Source: Bacteroidetes bacterium UBA2322
GTDB taxonomy: Bacteria; Bacteroidota; Bacteroidia; Chitinophagales; UBA2359
Reading direction: 5' to 3'
Assembly (NCBI GenBank): GCA_002345145.1
Contig: DDVC01000177.1
Span: 358 to 29,311 of the forward strand
DNA length: 28,954 nucleotides
The notes below the pieces were generated by a model. The model made no database searches. It worked only from the letters and a program-made list of their open reading frames with translations, and was not told the origin of the DNA. Of this stretch, positions 9,005 through 17,055 are shown in pieces (position 1 is the stretch's first letter; each line of letters starts with the position of its first letter). Position numbers and translations under genes: made by a program.

Positions 9005-10177
9005 TTATTCATCTTCCAGCCAAAAATCTACTACACTGCTGCGGTCGTTATATTGGCTTTGGCTGATGCGGTAAAGGCTTTGTTTGGAAATAAACCCAAG
9101 TTGGTGCGCATGTTTTGCCATATCTATACTGTCTTTTGCCAGTAAAAACGGTACAGTGGCACTGGTATTAGCTAATTGTTGTACCCTTAAATTGCGTTTT
9201 TTATCTTTAACCGCCCTTATGTAAATGCACAAAATTCTGCCTTCAAACCGGCGGGCAATCTCCATGTAAATATCGGCATCTTTTTCGCCGCTGTCGCCTA
9301 TTAAAATAAAAGGCAGGTGGGGGTAGGTTTCTAAAATTTTAACGGTTTCGTTGTACTTATGTTTTTTGAAGGCTTCGGCTAAATCGGGGTTATTGGCATG
9401 ACCAAAATCGCGCAGCAGGATAGGACCCTTTGGAATGTGGTTTACGTCCATAAATTCGTCGAGCATGTCGTACATGTTCCATGGGCTGTTAGATACGTAA
9501 AAAATAGGGTTTTTTGCAGCGCCTGCGCTGCCTTTTCTGAATGCCCAGTACAGTGCAGGCACTCCTCTGAAAGCCAATCGGGTATAAGCATTTTTAAACA
9601 ATGCAAGGTACAACATGCGCACTTTGGAAATAACATTAGAGCGGATAACCGTATCGTCTAAATCGCTGATGATGCCGTATTTTGCCAAATGATTGGGTAT
9701 TAAAATTTCGTCATCGGCGTATATAATGCTGTTTACCTCGCCGGCAGGGGAGTGGGTCAAGTTGAATTGGGCGGTATGCCAAATGCGGGCGGTAGCGGGC
9801 AGTGGTGGGTTTAGGGGTGTGTGGAGGGTAAAATATCCTTCTTCGTTAGATACTGTTTCAAAAATTTGTCCGTTAAACCGAATTTGTACAGTAGCGCCGG
9901 GCACCTCATCGCTTTCAAAACGGCGGTAGGAGTTAATAAGGTTGCGCCATATACTGTCGTTGCCGGCGGCAATGATATTTTTGTTTTGCAAAATCCGTCC
10001 TCTGCAATGCAGCAGTTCGGCAGTGCCGTAGCCTCTGTAGGGCACAATTTCGGGCGGGGCAACCAAGCCGGTTTTGGCTCGGAAAGAAAAGGTATAACGG
10101 TCGGCAGTAGTTTCTAATCGGGCAAACCATGCACGCAGTTTGTCCGGCAAACCATTAGTAGAGTCGTGCTTGTTCAT
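9005..10177 (-). CDS. App1-family phosphatase (DUF2183), putative phosphatidate phosphatase
   Basis: This is a 390-residue HAD-like phosphatase of the App1/DUF2183 family; yeast App1 dephosphorylates phosphatidic acid. Asp172 and Asp174 lie in ISDLDDTVIRS (the DxDxT nucleophile motif). FYVSNSPWNMYD and FILIGDSGEKDADIY are the family's later catalytic segments. Residues about 60-150 look like a beta-sandwich (GATVQIRFNGQIF, EEGYFTLHTPL) that precedes the catalytic half in bacterial members. There is no signal peptide, so it is probably cytoplasmic. The start ATG is close to an upstream -7 box, suggesting a very short leader. Lipid specificity in bacteria is not established by the sequence. Confidence 0.85.
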   Translation of the reverse strand: MNKHDSTNGLPDKLRAWFARLETTADRYTFSFRAKTGLVAPPEIVPYRGYGTAELLHCRGRILQNKNIIAAGNDSIWRNLINSYRRFESDEVPGATVQIRFNGQIFETVSNEEGYFTLHTPLNPPLPATARIWHTAQFNLTHSPAGEVNSIIYADDEILIPNHLAKYGIISDLDDTVIRSNVISKVRMLYLALFKNAYTRLAFRGVPALYWAFRKGSAGAAKNPIFYVSNSPWNMYDMLDEFMDVNHIPKGPILLRDFGHANNPDLAEAFKKHKYNETVKILETYPHLPFILIGDSGEKDADIYMEIARRFEGRILCIYIRAVKDKKRNLRVQQLANTSATVPFLLAKDSIDMAKHAHQLGFISKQSLYRISQSQYNDRSSVVDFWLEDE

Positions 10178-10181
10178 GTTG

Positions 10182-10189
10182 CAAATATA
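10182..10189 (-). promoter_or_regulatory. -7 box upstream of the App1-like gene
   Basis: On the minus strand this reads TATATTTG, an exact TAnnTTTG match. It ends only 4 nt before the ATG, so a transcript from it would be nearly leaderless. No TTTG sits at the ideal -33 distance (a candidate is 23 nt away). The motif may be fortuitous. Confidence 0.35.
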
Positions 10190-10240
10190 GGCAAACTTGG
10201 CAAATGCAGGTGCAAATGAGCCGATTAACCCATTTTACCC

Positions 10241-10272
10241 TTGTTTAGAGAGTAAAAAAGGCGTTACCTTGC
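10241..10272 (+). promoter_or_regulatory. Possible rlmB promoter
   Basis: TTG at 10241-10243 and TACCTTGC at 10265-10272 are 21 nt apart, resembling the Bacteroidota -33/-7 pair with one mismatch in the TTTG part. The predicted start would leave a leader of about 20 nt before rlmB. Confidence 0.3.
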
Positions 10273-10298
10273 AGGCTAAATAATATAGCACAGGCTTT

Positions 10299-11069
10299 AT
10301 GAACCACTCAGATTTTGAGACTACCTTGCCCGAAAACCTCATTTACGGCAGGCACCCCATAGCCGAGGCGCTGCAACAAGGCAGGGCATTTGATAAGCTC
10401 TTTATTCAGAAGGGCATTAGCGGCGATGCCATGAAAACCATTTTGCAATATGCCCGACAGCAAGATATACCGGTGCAAATGGTGCCGCCCGAAAAACTGA
10501 ACCGGCTAACAGGCAATAAGAACCACCAAGGCGTAGCAGGTTTTGTGGCGCTCATTGCCTACTACGAATTAGACGACTTAGTGGCAAACGCCTATAATGG
10601 CGCTACTGTTCCTTTGTTGCTCCTGTGCGATGGCATTACTGATGTGGGCAATTTTGGGGCAATGGCGCGCTCGGCAGCTTGTACGGGGGTAAACGGCATC
10701 ATTATACCCCAAAAAGGCGCAGCAACCATTAGCGCCGAAGCCGTTAAAGCATCGGCAGGCGCATTAAACCAAATGCCGGTTTGCAAGGTGCGGTTTTTAG
10801 ACCGAACGATTACTTACCTGAAAGAAAACGGCATAAAAATAGTGGCAACCGATGTAAGCGCCACCCACTACCTGCCCGATGTGGATTTAACCGTGCCCAC
10901 CGCCATTATTATGGGCGCTGAGGGCAAAGGTGTGAGCCCGGCTTTTTTAAAAATGGCAGATGAAAAGGTAAAAATACCTATGGTGGGCAGCTTCAACTCG
11001 TTTAATGTATCGGTAGCTACGGGCATTATGCTGTATGAAGTGGTGAGACAGCGGCTGTTGGCGCTATAA
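10299..11069 (+). CDS. rlmB: 23S rRNA (guanosine-2'-O)-methyltransferase, RlmB/SpoU family
   Basis: This 256-residue TrmH/SpoU-family enzyme methylates a ribose 2'-OH in 23S rRNA (G2251 in E. coli). The N-terminal substrate-binding domain starts with LIYGRHPIAEAL. The three knot-fold SPOUT motifs are visible: DVGNFGAMARSAACTG (motif 1), IIMGAEGKGVSP (motif 2) and GSFNSFNVSVATGI (motif 3). Length fits RlmB. The related TrmH family cannot be fully excluded, but the NKNHQGVAGF segment in the N-terminal half favours RlmB. The gene stands alone and is followed at once by a strong terminator. Confidence 0.93.
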   Translation: MNHSDFETTLPENLIYGRHPIAEALQQGRAFDKLFIQKGISGDAMKTILQYARQQDIPVQMVPPEKLNRLTGNKNHQGVAGFVALIAYYELDDLVANAYNGATVPLLLLCDGITDVGNFGAMARSAACTGVNGIIIPQKGAATISAEAVKASAGALNQMPVCKVRFLDRTITYLKENGIKIVATDVSATHYLPDVDLTVPTAIIMGAEGKGVSPAFLKMADEKVKIPMVGSFNSFNVSVATGIMLYEVVRQRLLAL

Positions 11070-11070
11070 A

Positions 11071-11105
11071 AAAACGCACCGTGCTGTTGGCAGCAGGTGC
11101 GTTTT
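11071..11105. terminator. Intrinsic terminator of rlmB, likely bidirectional
   Basis: AAAACGCACC (11071-11080) pairs exactly with GGTGCGTTTT (11096-11105). An inner GCTG/CAGC pairing extends the stem. It begins 1 nt after the rlmB stop. Because both arms carry A/T runs, it can also end the convergent small-protein transcript. Confidence 0.85.
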
Positions 11106-11187
11106 GGGTTTTAGGTTAGGTTAAACAATAAAGGTTCGGGGTTTTGTATTGTGTGTGTAGGCTTAGGTTATTAAACCGGCCGGTACA

Positions 11188-11403
11188 TTATCGGGCGCGG
11201 GCTACCGCCTCAGTGTTGGTTAAAACCCATGCTGCGGTTGTGTTTTGCGCGGTTGGCAATGAGGCAGTGGGCTGGTGGCTGGGGTTGGCGTTTGGTTGCA
11301 AACGTGCCGACGGCGTTTGGTAAATGTTGCCTTGTACAAGGGTAGAAACGCTACCGGCAACTAAGGCTAAGGCAACTGCTTTTGATACTCGTTTGGTTTT
11401 CAT
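11188..11403 (-). CDS. Small exported protein of unknown function (71 residues)
   Basis: The product starts with a textbook signal peptide: MKTKR, then a hydrophobic AVALALVAGSVSTLV core. The remaining roughly 45 residues are low in complexity, rich in Ala, Thr, Gln, Asn and Pro. I recognise no family. The gene is preceded by an unusual set of competing hairpins (11452-11508) and ends towards the bidirectional terminator of rlmB. It could be a real small secreted peptide. The absence of a recognisable promoter and of a folded domain lowers confidence. Confidence 0.5.
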   Translation of the reverse strand: MKTKRVSKAVALALVAGSVSTLVQGNIYQTPSARLQPNANPSHQPTASLPTAQNTTAAWVLTNTEAVARAR

Positions 11404-12087
11404 TGTACCGGGCTTTAAGGTTGGTTAAGAGATATTTTTTGTAAGGTTGCTCCAAACAAAACACCCGCTTTGTTTGGCTGTACTACTTGCTGCAAACAAA
11501 GCGGGCGTTATAAAATTTTGGGCAGGATATACCTTATCCCTTTGGCGGTTGCCTAAGCCGTTTGCTTTGTTTGTAACTTGTTTGGCATGAATGCCTGTGT
11601 AATACTTCTTTTTGCATGGTATTTTTTCTGTAACCTGTTGTTTATAAAAAACGGTGGTTGGTAGCCTATACTCTTTTTTGCTGTCTTTGTTTTTTTGAGT
11701 GGCTTTGGTGTTTAAGACTTAAAACGTTTAATGGGGTTTAATAGTTCCCTCAAAATTTTTTTTATCGGGAAAAAATGGGGGTGGGGTGGGGGAACACAGC
11801 GCCAAAGCAACCACAACCGATTTTCCAATTGCCAATCTTTTTGCCAATGCTAACACAGCGCCGAATTTATGGGGAATAATGCCCCGAAATTGCTGATTAT
11901 GGCACATGTTTTTTAAAAAACAAAAATACCCTGTGCCTAAGACACAGGAAATACGTAGAGAGCAAGTCAAATGAAGCCGGTATTTTATCCTCTCCGGATT
12001 AAGGCTATTCTGAGCATAAAGCATCGCTTATGTTTAAACTCAATCGGGTTAAAGCGCCCACCCAAATTACATAGACCCAACCCGGCA
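11404..12087. other. 684-nt intergenic region
   Basis: This region lies upstream of the small exported protein and downstream of the anti-sigma-like gene, both on the minus strand. It holds the competing hairpins at 11452-11508, a G-rich tract at about 11777-11791 and an 11-bp direct repeat AACACAGCGCC (11793-11803 and 11852-11862). The rest is AT-rich with no family-like coding. A 98-codon minus-strand frame (11728-12024) has no recognisable features. Confidence 0.5.
11452..11508 (-). promoter_or_regulatory. Attenuator-like competing hairpins in the leader of the small exported protein
   Basis: On the minus strand, segment A (11508-11493) can pair with segment B (11476-11461) in a 16-bp stem with one G-U pair. 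B, read as 11477-11469, can instead pair perfectly over 9 bp with segment C (11460-11452, TTTGTTTGG). The two foldings exclude each other, as in transcription attenuators. A T-rich stretch follows the A:B stem. The small gene starts 48 nt downstream. No ligand or leader peptide is recognised. It could also be a plain terminator. Confidence 0.4.
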
Positions 12088-12729
12088 TTAGGGCTCCATC
12101 AAATCAGCATTAACCAAAAACATCCCGATGGCATGGCTCATTTGTTTGCGCTGTTTGCTGTCGGTAAGGTATAATTTCCAATAATACCTGCCCGGCGGCA
12201 ATGACAAGGGTACTTCAAAAGAAGTTTGTTGGGCAGGTATATTATGCGCCAATAGCTGTTTACCCTGATTGCCGGTAATGGCGCAGGTTATTGGCGTGTT
12301 TATCGCATGGTCTAAGGCAAAAAACAAAGAATTGGTACAGTTAATGCCGCTTAAGGGTATAAGCACCCTTGATTGTAAGGAATTGCCGGCTGCTGAACGG
12401 GTGGCAAGCGCCTGTTCCATTTCGGGCAGGGGGGCAAACATTTGGCGTAGCTCTGCATCGGTATAGGTTGCCTGTGCGGGTTGGTTCTGGTGCAGGGTTT
12501 CGGGAGTGGTTGCGCGGTTGGTTTGTTGTTGGCGCAGCATCAGCCGGGCGGTGGTAACGGGGTCATTTTCTAAGAGCAGGTCAATGGTTTGGCGCAGCTT
12601 TAGGGTTTTGGCAAAGGGGTTATTGCCGCCGTTTTCTAACCATTTTTCTATGAACAGTTGTTTGTCGGGTTCAGACAAAGTATGGTTTAGGTAGTCTTCT
12701 ATTAAGCGATTTTCAATGTCGGAGAGCAT
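12088..12729 (-). CDS. Anti-sigma-like soluble protein, partner of the adjacent sigma factor
   Basis: This 213-residue protein starts 11 nt after the sigma gene. Its N-terminus (IENRLIEDYLNHTLSEPDKQLF) resembles the opening helices of Bacteroidota anti-sigma proteins, which state the length of the tail, list an ENxLxEYL-type helix and a leucine-rich segment. Unlike most such partners it has no membrane helix. Residues about 120-210 form a beta-rich, Ig-like domain (GRYYWKLYLTDSKQ). Its position directly after the sigma gene supports a regulatory role. It could be a cytoplasmic sensor that binds the sigma factor, but no zinc-finger or known anti-sigma motif is visible. The function is therefore inference from context. 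Confidence 0.55.
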   Translation of the reverse strand: MLSDIENRLIEDYLNHTLSEPDKQLFIEKWLENGGNNPFAKTLKLRQTIDLLLENDPVTTARLMLRQQQTNRATTPETLHQNQPAQATYTDAELRQMFAPLPEMEQALATRSAAGNSLQSRVLIPLSGINCTNSLFFALDHAINTPITCAITGNQGKQLLAHNIPAQQTSFEVPLSLPPGRYYWKLYLTDSKQRKQMSHAIGMFLVNADLMEP

Positions 12730-12740
12730 GTTGAGAAAGT

Positions 12741-13337
12741 TTAAGTTAAGAAAATGCGGTCTTTTAAGGCTTCTACTTGTGGGTGGTTTAAAATATTTCG
12801 GATAAAAACCTGTTTGCAGGCATGAAATATTTGTCTTGCGTTATTTTCATTTGTTAACATCTGGTCTGCAATCTCACTAAATTTCAGTTGTTCTTTTAGG
12901 TTTAGTGTAAATATACGTTTACAATGAGGTGTCAGTTTTTCAACTTCTTGCCAGAAAAGAGTATGTAAATCGGGAATTTCGTCAAACACGTTGAATGGAG
13001 TAAATGAGATATCGGAAAATGTTGTTTCCGATGTAGGTTTATCGGCTTTTGCCCGCATTGCTAAATAATCTTTCCATTTGTTTTGCATAATGCGGGTTAA
13101 GTATCCTACCCAACTCCCCTTTAGAACAAAATCGGGATTTTTTTGACCCTTTTGCCAAAACGCCTTAATTGCCGTCCACACCAATTCATCGGCAGCGCTT
13201 TTGTCTCCTTTGGTAAGCACTTTAGCATTGGGAAATAATTTGTTGTAGATAAAATCACATACTTCGGCAAAGTGTTTTTCTTCTTCGGCGTTTGTTTTTT
13301 TTTGTCTAAATGCTTCTAAAATTGTGCTGTCATCCAT
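12741..13337 (-). CDS. ECF-type RNA polymerase sigma factor
   Basis: This 198-residue protein has the two-domain plan of ECF sigma-70 factors. Region 2 spans about residues 25-105 (DELVWTAIKAFWQKG, GSWVGYLTRIMQNKWKDYL). A linker leads to region 4 at about 125-190, with a helix-turn-helix (LKFSEIADQMLTNENNARQI). It would direct polymerase to a small regulon. It forms an operon with the anti-sigma-like gene and is divergent from the TPR-CHAT gene, with both start regions in a shared 315-nt spacer. An exact TAnnTTTG box lies upstream. Sequence divergence from better-known ECF groups prevents naming a group. Confidence 0.8.
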   Translation of the reverse strand: MDDSTILEAFRQKKTNAEEEKHFAEVCDFIYNKLFPNAKVLTKGDKSAADELVWTAIKAFWQKGQKNPDFVLKGSWVGYLTRIMQNKWKDYLAMRAKADKPTSETTFSDISFTPFNVFDEIPDLHTLFWQEVEKLTPHCKRIFTLNLKEQLKFSEIADQMLTNENNARQIFHACKQVFIRNILNHPQVEALKDRIFLT

Positions 13338-13415
13338 AAGTCTGTGGTTAGTAATTTTTGTTAGGAAAAATTGGGGCAGAAAAACAGATTTTTTTGTTTT
13401 TCATGGGTAATAATG

Positions 13416-13423
13416 CAAAGTTA
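13416..13423 (-). promoter_or_regulatory. -7 box of the sigma/anti-sigma-like operon
   Basis: On the minus strand it reads TAACTTTG, an exact TAnnTTTG match, 78 nt before the sigma ATG. No clear -33 TTTG is present at the usual distance. Confidence 0.4.
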
Positions 13424-13572
13424 CCACGCTATTTTAACTTATCTATGCGTGTATGCTTATTTAATTTGTAAACTTTAACAAGAACCATTTTTTTTCCGGT
13501 TATCGTAAATTATTGTCGGGAAAATGACAAGTATTTTAGTATCCAAAGTGAGTTATAAGGCAGTTTGTTTGC

Positions 13573-13580
13573 TATATTTG
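13573..13580 (+). promoter_or_regulatory. -7 box of the TPR-CHAT gene
   Basis: TATATTTG is an exact TAnnTTTG match, 72 nt before the TPR-CHAT ATG. No TTTG lies at the expected -33 position; nearby TTTG copies are too close. Confidence 0.45.
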
Positions 13581-13652
13581 CAGTAATAATGAGTTTTTGA
13601 GAAATTTTCCGGAAAATAGCTGTTCATACCTTACACTCCTAAAAAAAATAAC

Positions 13653-16600
13653 ATGTTGTTGCCAAACGATGAGAAAGAGGATTTTTTTAACAATGTGCAA
13701 GCCTTGATAGACCAAGCCCGATACAACGAGGCTATTGCTGTGCTGGAGAGCCAAGCTCAGGTTTGGGAAGCAGCAGAAGACTGGGAGGCATATTCAAAAT
13801 GTCTGATTAAACAATCGGAATGTAACTGGCGCGATGGCAAATACCCGGAGGGGGCAGCCATAGCCGAAAAGGGATTGGCTGTTTGTTTGGGTAAATTGGG
13901 CGAGTTACATGAGCATAGTGCTTCCAGCTACAACAGTTTAGGTATTTGCCACATGTTATCTTGCCAATACGATGATGCATTGCAACACTTGCAAAAATCG
14001 TTGGAAATACGCCTACAGATATGGGGTGAAACATCATATTATGTAGGTGTCAGCTTAATGGGCATGGGCAACCTCCTTGCGAGTATGCAGCATTATGTGC
14101 AGGCAATTGAGCATCATTTAAGAGCCTATACCATTTTTAAGCAAATACAACCTGCCCCAAGGCACTTTTTGGGGATGAGTGCTATTAATCTGGGTGTATG
14201 TTATGTAGAAGTGGGGCAGTATGATAAGGGTTTAACATATTATTTGGAGGCTAAAACCGAATACGAAGCCGTGTTTGGAGAGTATAACGCTTATACTGCT
14301 TTTCTTTACAACAATTTGAGTGTTGTATATGCTGAAATGGGTGATTTTTCGCAGACTCTTTACTATGCACAAAAATCATTAGACATCAAAATGAAGATAT
14401 TGCATGTACAACATCCCGATATTTTAATTAGCATTTTTGGATTGGGTAGAGCTTACAATTTCACAGGCGATTACGCTCATGCCTTTTTATATTATAATAA
14501 AGCCCTTAAATTGGCTCATTTAGTTGCTAATAACGAAGTAATTGTAAAAATTCACCAAAACTTAGCTGTTGGCTACTATAATATGTATGATTATGCCAAA
14601 GCAATTGAACATTTAAATTTAGCTGTAAACCTCCAGCTAACCCATTTTGGAGAGATCAACGTACAAATGGAGCAATTATGCTATAATTTGGCTATAAATT
14701 ACCGTGCATTAAACCGGCAAGAGCAGGCTTTAGCGTACTATCATCGGGCATTACAGATATTAACAGAACTTCCCTTTAGTCAGTATCACGACCTGTCTTT
14801 ATGTTATATGGGTATAGGTAATTGCCTATTAGATAACGGCAACTACACAGAAGCTATCCGCCAATATGAGCAGGCAGCGCTGACCTTTGTGCGGGTATTT
14901 GGCAACGCCCACCCCGCCATAGCTACACTTTACTGCCATTTAGCCGATTGTTTTACCCGCCAAGAGCAGTATGAGCAGGCGTTGCTCTATTTGCAAAAAT
15001 CTATGGCAGCGCTGGGACTTCAGGCAGCGGAGCAAAATTTTTACCCGGTACCACCTCTGCAAAACTATAACAGCGCCACAGAGTTGCTGCACACCCTATC
15101 AGATAAAGGGCGCGTTTTAGGGCTGCTGTACCGCCAAAACCGGCAACCTGCCTGTCTTGCAGCCGCTATTGCCCACATAGAATCTGCCGCCGACCTCACA
15201 GACCAAATACGCCTACTCTACAAGGCAGAGGGCAGTAAACATGCCTTGTCTGATTTGGCAAAAACAAAAGTATATGATGTAGCGCTGGAGTTGTTATGGC
15301 TTGCCGAAACCGAGCTTGCCGGCAACCCTGCCCATGGTTTACAGGTGCCGGGCAATACATTGGATTATGTGTTGCCCCAAGACCCGATGCAAACGGTTTT
15401 TCGGTTTTCGGAAAAAAGTAAAGCAGCTCTGTTGTTTGCAGCTATAACTGATGCCAAAGCCCGGTTTGATGCCCAACTTCCTTCCGATTTATTGGAGCAG
15501 GAGTATAACCTGCGCCTGCAACTGACCTACTTGGAGCAGCGCATAGCAGAAGAAGCATACATAGAGCCGCAAGAGCGCCTGCACGATGAATGGGCGGCAT
15601 GGCACGAGCAGTATTACGACCTAAAGCAAGCCTATCTTGCCCTGATTGAAAAAATGGAAACAGAATATCCCTATTATTACCAATTGAAATACGATTGTAA
15701 AACTGCCTCTGTAACAGCTATACAGGCTGCCCTGCCGCCCGATACTGCTCTGCTTAGTTATACGCCGGGCGCAAAATACCTGTACATTTTTGTGCTAACC
15801 GCTACCGCCGCCAATTGGGTGCAATACCCGCTGCCCGAAGGTTTTGAGGGCTTGGTTGATGATTTTTGCGAATCGTTTGAGCCTTTATCTGATGAGTACT
15901 TTCTTACCGGCTCTTACGATATGTATCGGCATCTTTTAGCGCCCATTGCCCACCTGCTGCCAAATATAACCCGCCTTATTATTATACCCGAAGGCAGCTT
16001 AACAAAAGTACCCTTTGAGGCGTTGCTTACCCAGCCCTGTGAGATTGAAACGCCACAAGCCGAGCTGCCCTTTTTGTTGCAGCAATACACCATTACCTAC
16101 CATTACTCTGCCACGCTTTGGCTGTACGGGCAAACCCATAACCAAACCCACCCGCATAGCCAACCCCCTGCCCACGATTTTATTGGCTTTGCACCGGTGT
16201 ATAGCCCCGGCATTGAAACGCCCGCCACCTTGTTTGGCTTAACACCCGAGGAGATGGAAACGGAGGAAGATATGCCTGTGCCGGCAAAACGAATCAGTTA
16301 TGCCCATTTAGACGGCGTTTTAAGGGCAAAGGTAGAGGGTACAGACTATGTGGAGCTGCCCTACTCCGAAAAGGAAGTAAACAGGGTAAAGGAATTGTTT
16401 GACCAATACCAAAAAAAGACTGATGCTTTGCTGCACGAAAAAGCTAACCTGAATGCCTTTAAAACCCTTGCAGGCAACTGCCGATACCTGTTGGTAGCCG
16501 CACATGCCGATTATATTGATGCCCAACCCGAAAAAACCGGAATTGTGTTTGCTCCTAATTCTACAGACGGTAAAGGCATTTTATATGTATCTGACTCTTT

Positions 16601-16913
16601 CAACCTGCGCCTGCAAGCCGAGTTGGTGGCGCTGAGCTGCTGCGAAACGGGTTTGGGCAAAATGGTAAAAGGCGAGGGGGTTATGGCGCTCAATCGGGGA
16701 TTTTTGTTTTCGGGCGCAAAAAACGTGGTTTATACCCTTTTTAAAGTTTACGACCAAGCCTCGCAAGAGCTGGTTGCCGCACTGTTTACCGCCATTTTGC
16801 AAGGACAACCTCCTGCACAAGCCCTTTGCCGGGCTAAACGCAGCCTTATAGCCAAAGGATACAAGCATTATATGTGGGCAGGTTATGTGCTGGTGGGAGA
16901 ATCAATAGGGTAG
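13653..16913 (+). CDS. TPR-CHAT protein: tetratricopeptide repeats fused to a caspase-clan CHAT protease domain
   Basis: This 1086-residue protein has no signal peptide and is presumably cytoplasmic. Residues about 5-450 consist of some nine or ten TPR units of the long, kinesin-light-chain-like type (for example SYNSLGICHMLSCQYDDAL and NLAVGYYNMYDYAKAIEHL), a protein-binding scaffold. A helical linker follows. The C-terminal CHAT domain covers about 690-1085. Its catalytic dyad is intact: His951 in VAAHADY, and Cys997 in LSCCETG (equivalent to the SACxT motif). The end, WAGYVLVG, is also typical. CHAT domains belong to the caspase/separase clan and cleave partner proteins in several known bacterial systems. 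The gene is divergent from an ECF sigma operon and lies just upstream of a caspase-fold gene. A close paralogue of its CHAT domain sits at the window's right edge. The substrate and trigger are unknown. Confidence 0.9.
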   Translation: MLLPNDEKEDFFNNVQALIDQARYNEAIAVLESQAQVWEAAEDWEAYSKCLIKQSECNWRDGKYPEGAAIAEKGLAVCLGKLGELHEHSASSYNSLGICHMLSCQYDDALQHLQKSLEIRLQIWGETSYYVGVSLMGMGNLLASMQHYVQAIEHHLRAYTIFKQIQPAPRHFLGMSAINLGVCYVEVGQYDKGLTYYLEAKTEYEAVFGEYNAYTAFLYNNLSVVYAEMGDFSQTLYYAQKSLDIKMKILHVQHPDILISIFGLGRAYNFTGDYAHAFLYYNKALKLAHLVANNEVIVKIHQNLAVGYYNMYDYAKAIEHLNLAVNLQLTHFGEINVQMEQLCYNLAINYRALNRQEQALAYYHRALQILTELPFSQYHDLSLCYMGIGNCLLDNGNYTEAIRQYEQAALTFVRVFGNAHPAIATLYCHLADCFTRQEQYEQALLYLQKSMAALGLQAAEQNFYPVPPLQNYNSATELLHTLSDKGRVLGLLYRQNRQPACLAAAIAHIESAADLTDQIRLLYKAEGSKHALSDLAKTKVYDVALELLWLAETELAGNPAHGLQVPGNTLDYVLPQDPMQTVFRFSEKSKAALLFAAITDAKARFDAQLPSDLLEQEYNLRLQLTYLEQRIAEEAYIEPQERLHDEWAAWHEQYYDLKQAYLALIEKMETEYPYYYQLKYDCKTASVTAIQAALPPDTALLSYTPGAKYLYIFVLTATAANWVQYPLPEGFEGLVDDFCESFEPLSDEYFLTGSYDMYRHLLAPIAHLLPNITRLIIIPEGSLTKVPFEALLTQPCEIETPQAELPFLLQQYTITYHYSATLWLYGQTHNQTHPHSQPPAHDFIGFAPVYSPGIETPATLFGLTPEEMETEEDMPVPAKRISYAHLDGVLRAKVEGTDYVELPYSEKEVNRVKELFDQYQKKTDALLHEKANLNAFKTLAGNCRYLLVAAHADYIDAQPEKTGIVFAPNSTDGKGILYVSDSFNLRLQAELVALSCCETGLGKMVKGEGVMALNRGFLFSGAKNVVYTLFKVYDQASQELVAALFTAILQGQPPAQALCRAKRSLIAKGYKHYMWAGYVLVGESIG

Positions 16914-16925
16914 GGCATAAGCTCT

Positions 16926-16955
16926 ACTTTCTTAGGAAGTGATTTTAATTTTTTT
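16926..16955 (+). terminator. Probable terminator after the TPR-CHAT gene
   Basis: ACTTTC (16926-16931) pairs with GGAAGT (16935-16940), including one G-U pair, around a TTA loop. GATTTTAATTTTTTT follows. It starts 12 nt after the stop codon. The stem is short. Confidence 0.4.
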
Positions 16956-17055
16956 AAAAAATAAAAAAAAATACACCAAAACGCCTAACAAAATCGCAAA
17001 ACGGCAGTGTAGTTAAGTGATAACCAATTCATACACCAACACTTAACTATGATTT

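Larger units (their letters stand above)
13338..13652. other. 315-nt divergent promoter region between sigma factor and TPR-CHAT genes
   Basis: The spacer is AT-rich and carries one -7 box for each direction: 13416-13423 on the minus strand and 13573-13580 on the plus strand. No coding is seen. Shared use of this spacer suggests linked expression of the sigma operon and the CHAT gene. Confidence 0.6.

Noticed and set aside
11728..12024. 98-codon minus-strand frame
   Set aside because: No signal peptide, domain or low-complexity pattern of a real protein; it lies in a region with a G-rich tract.
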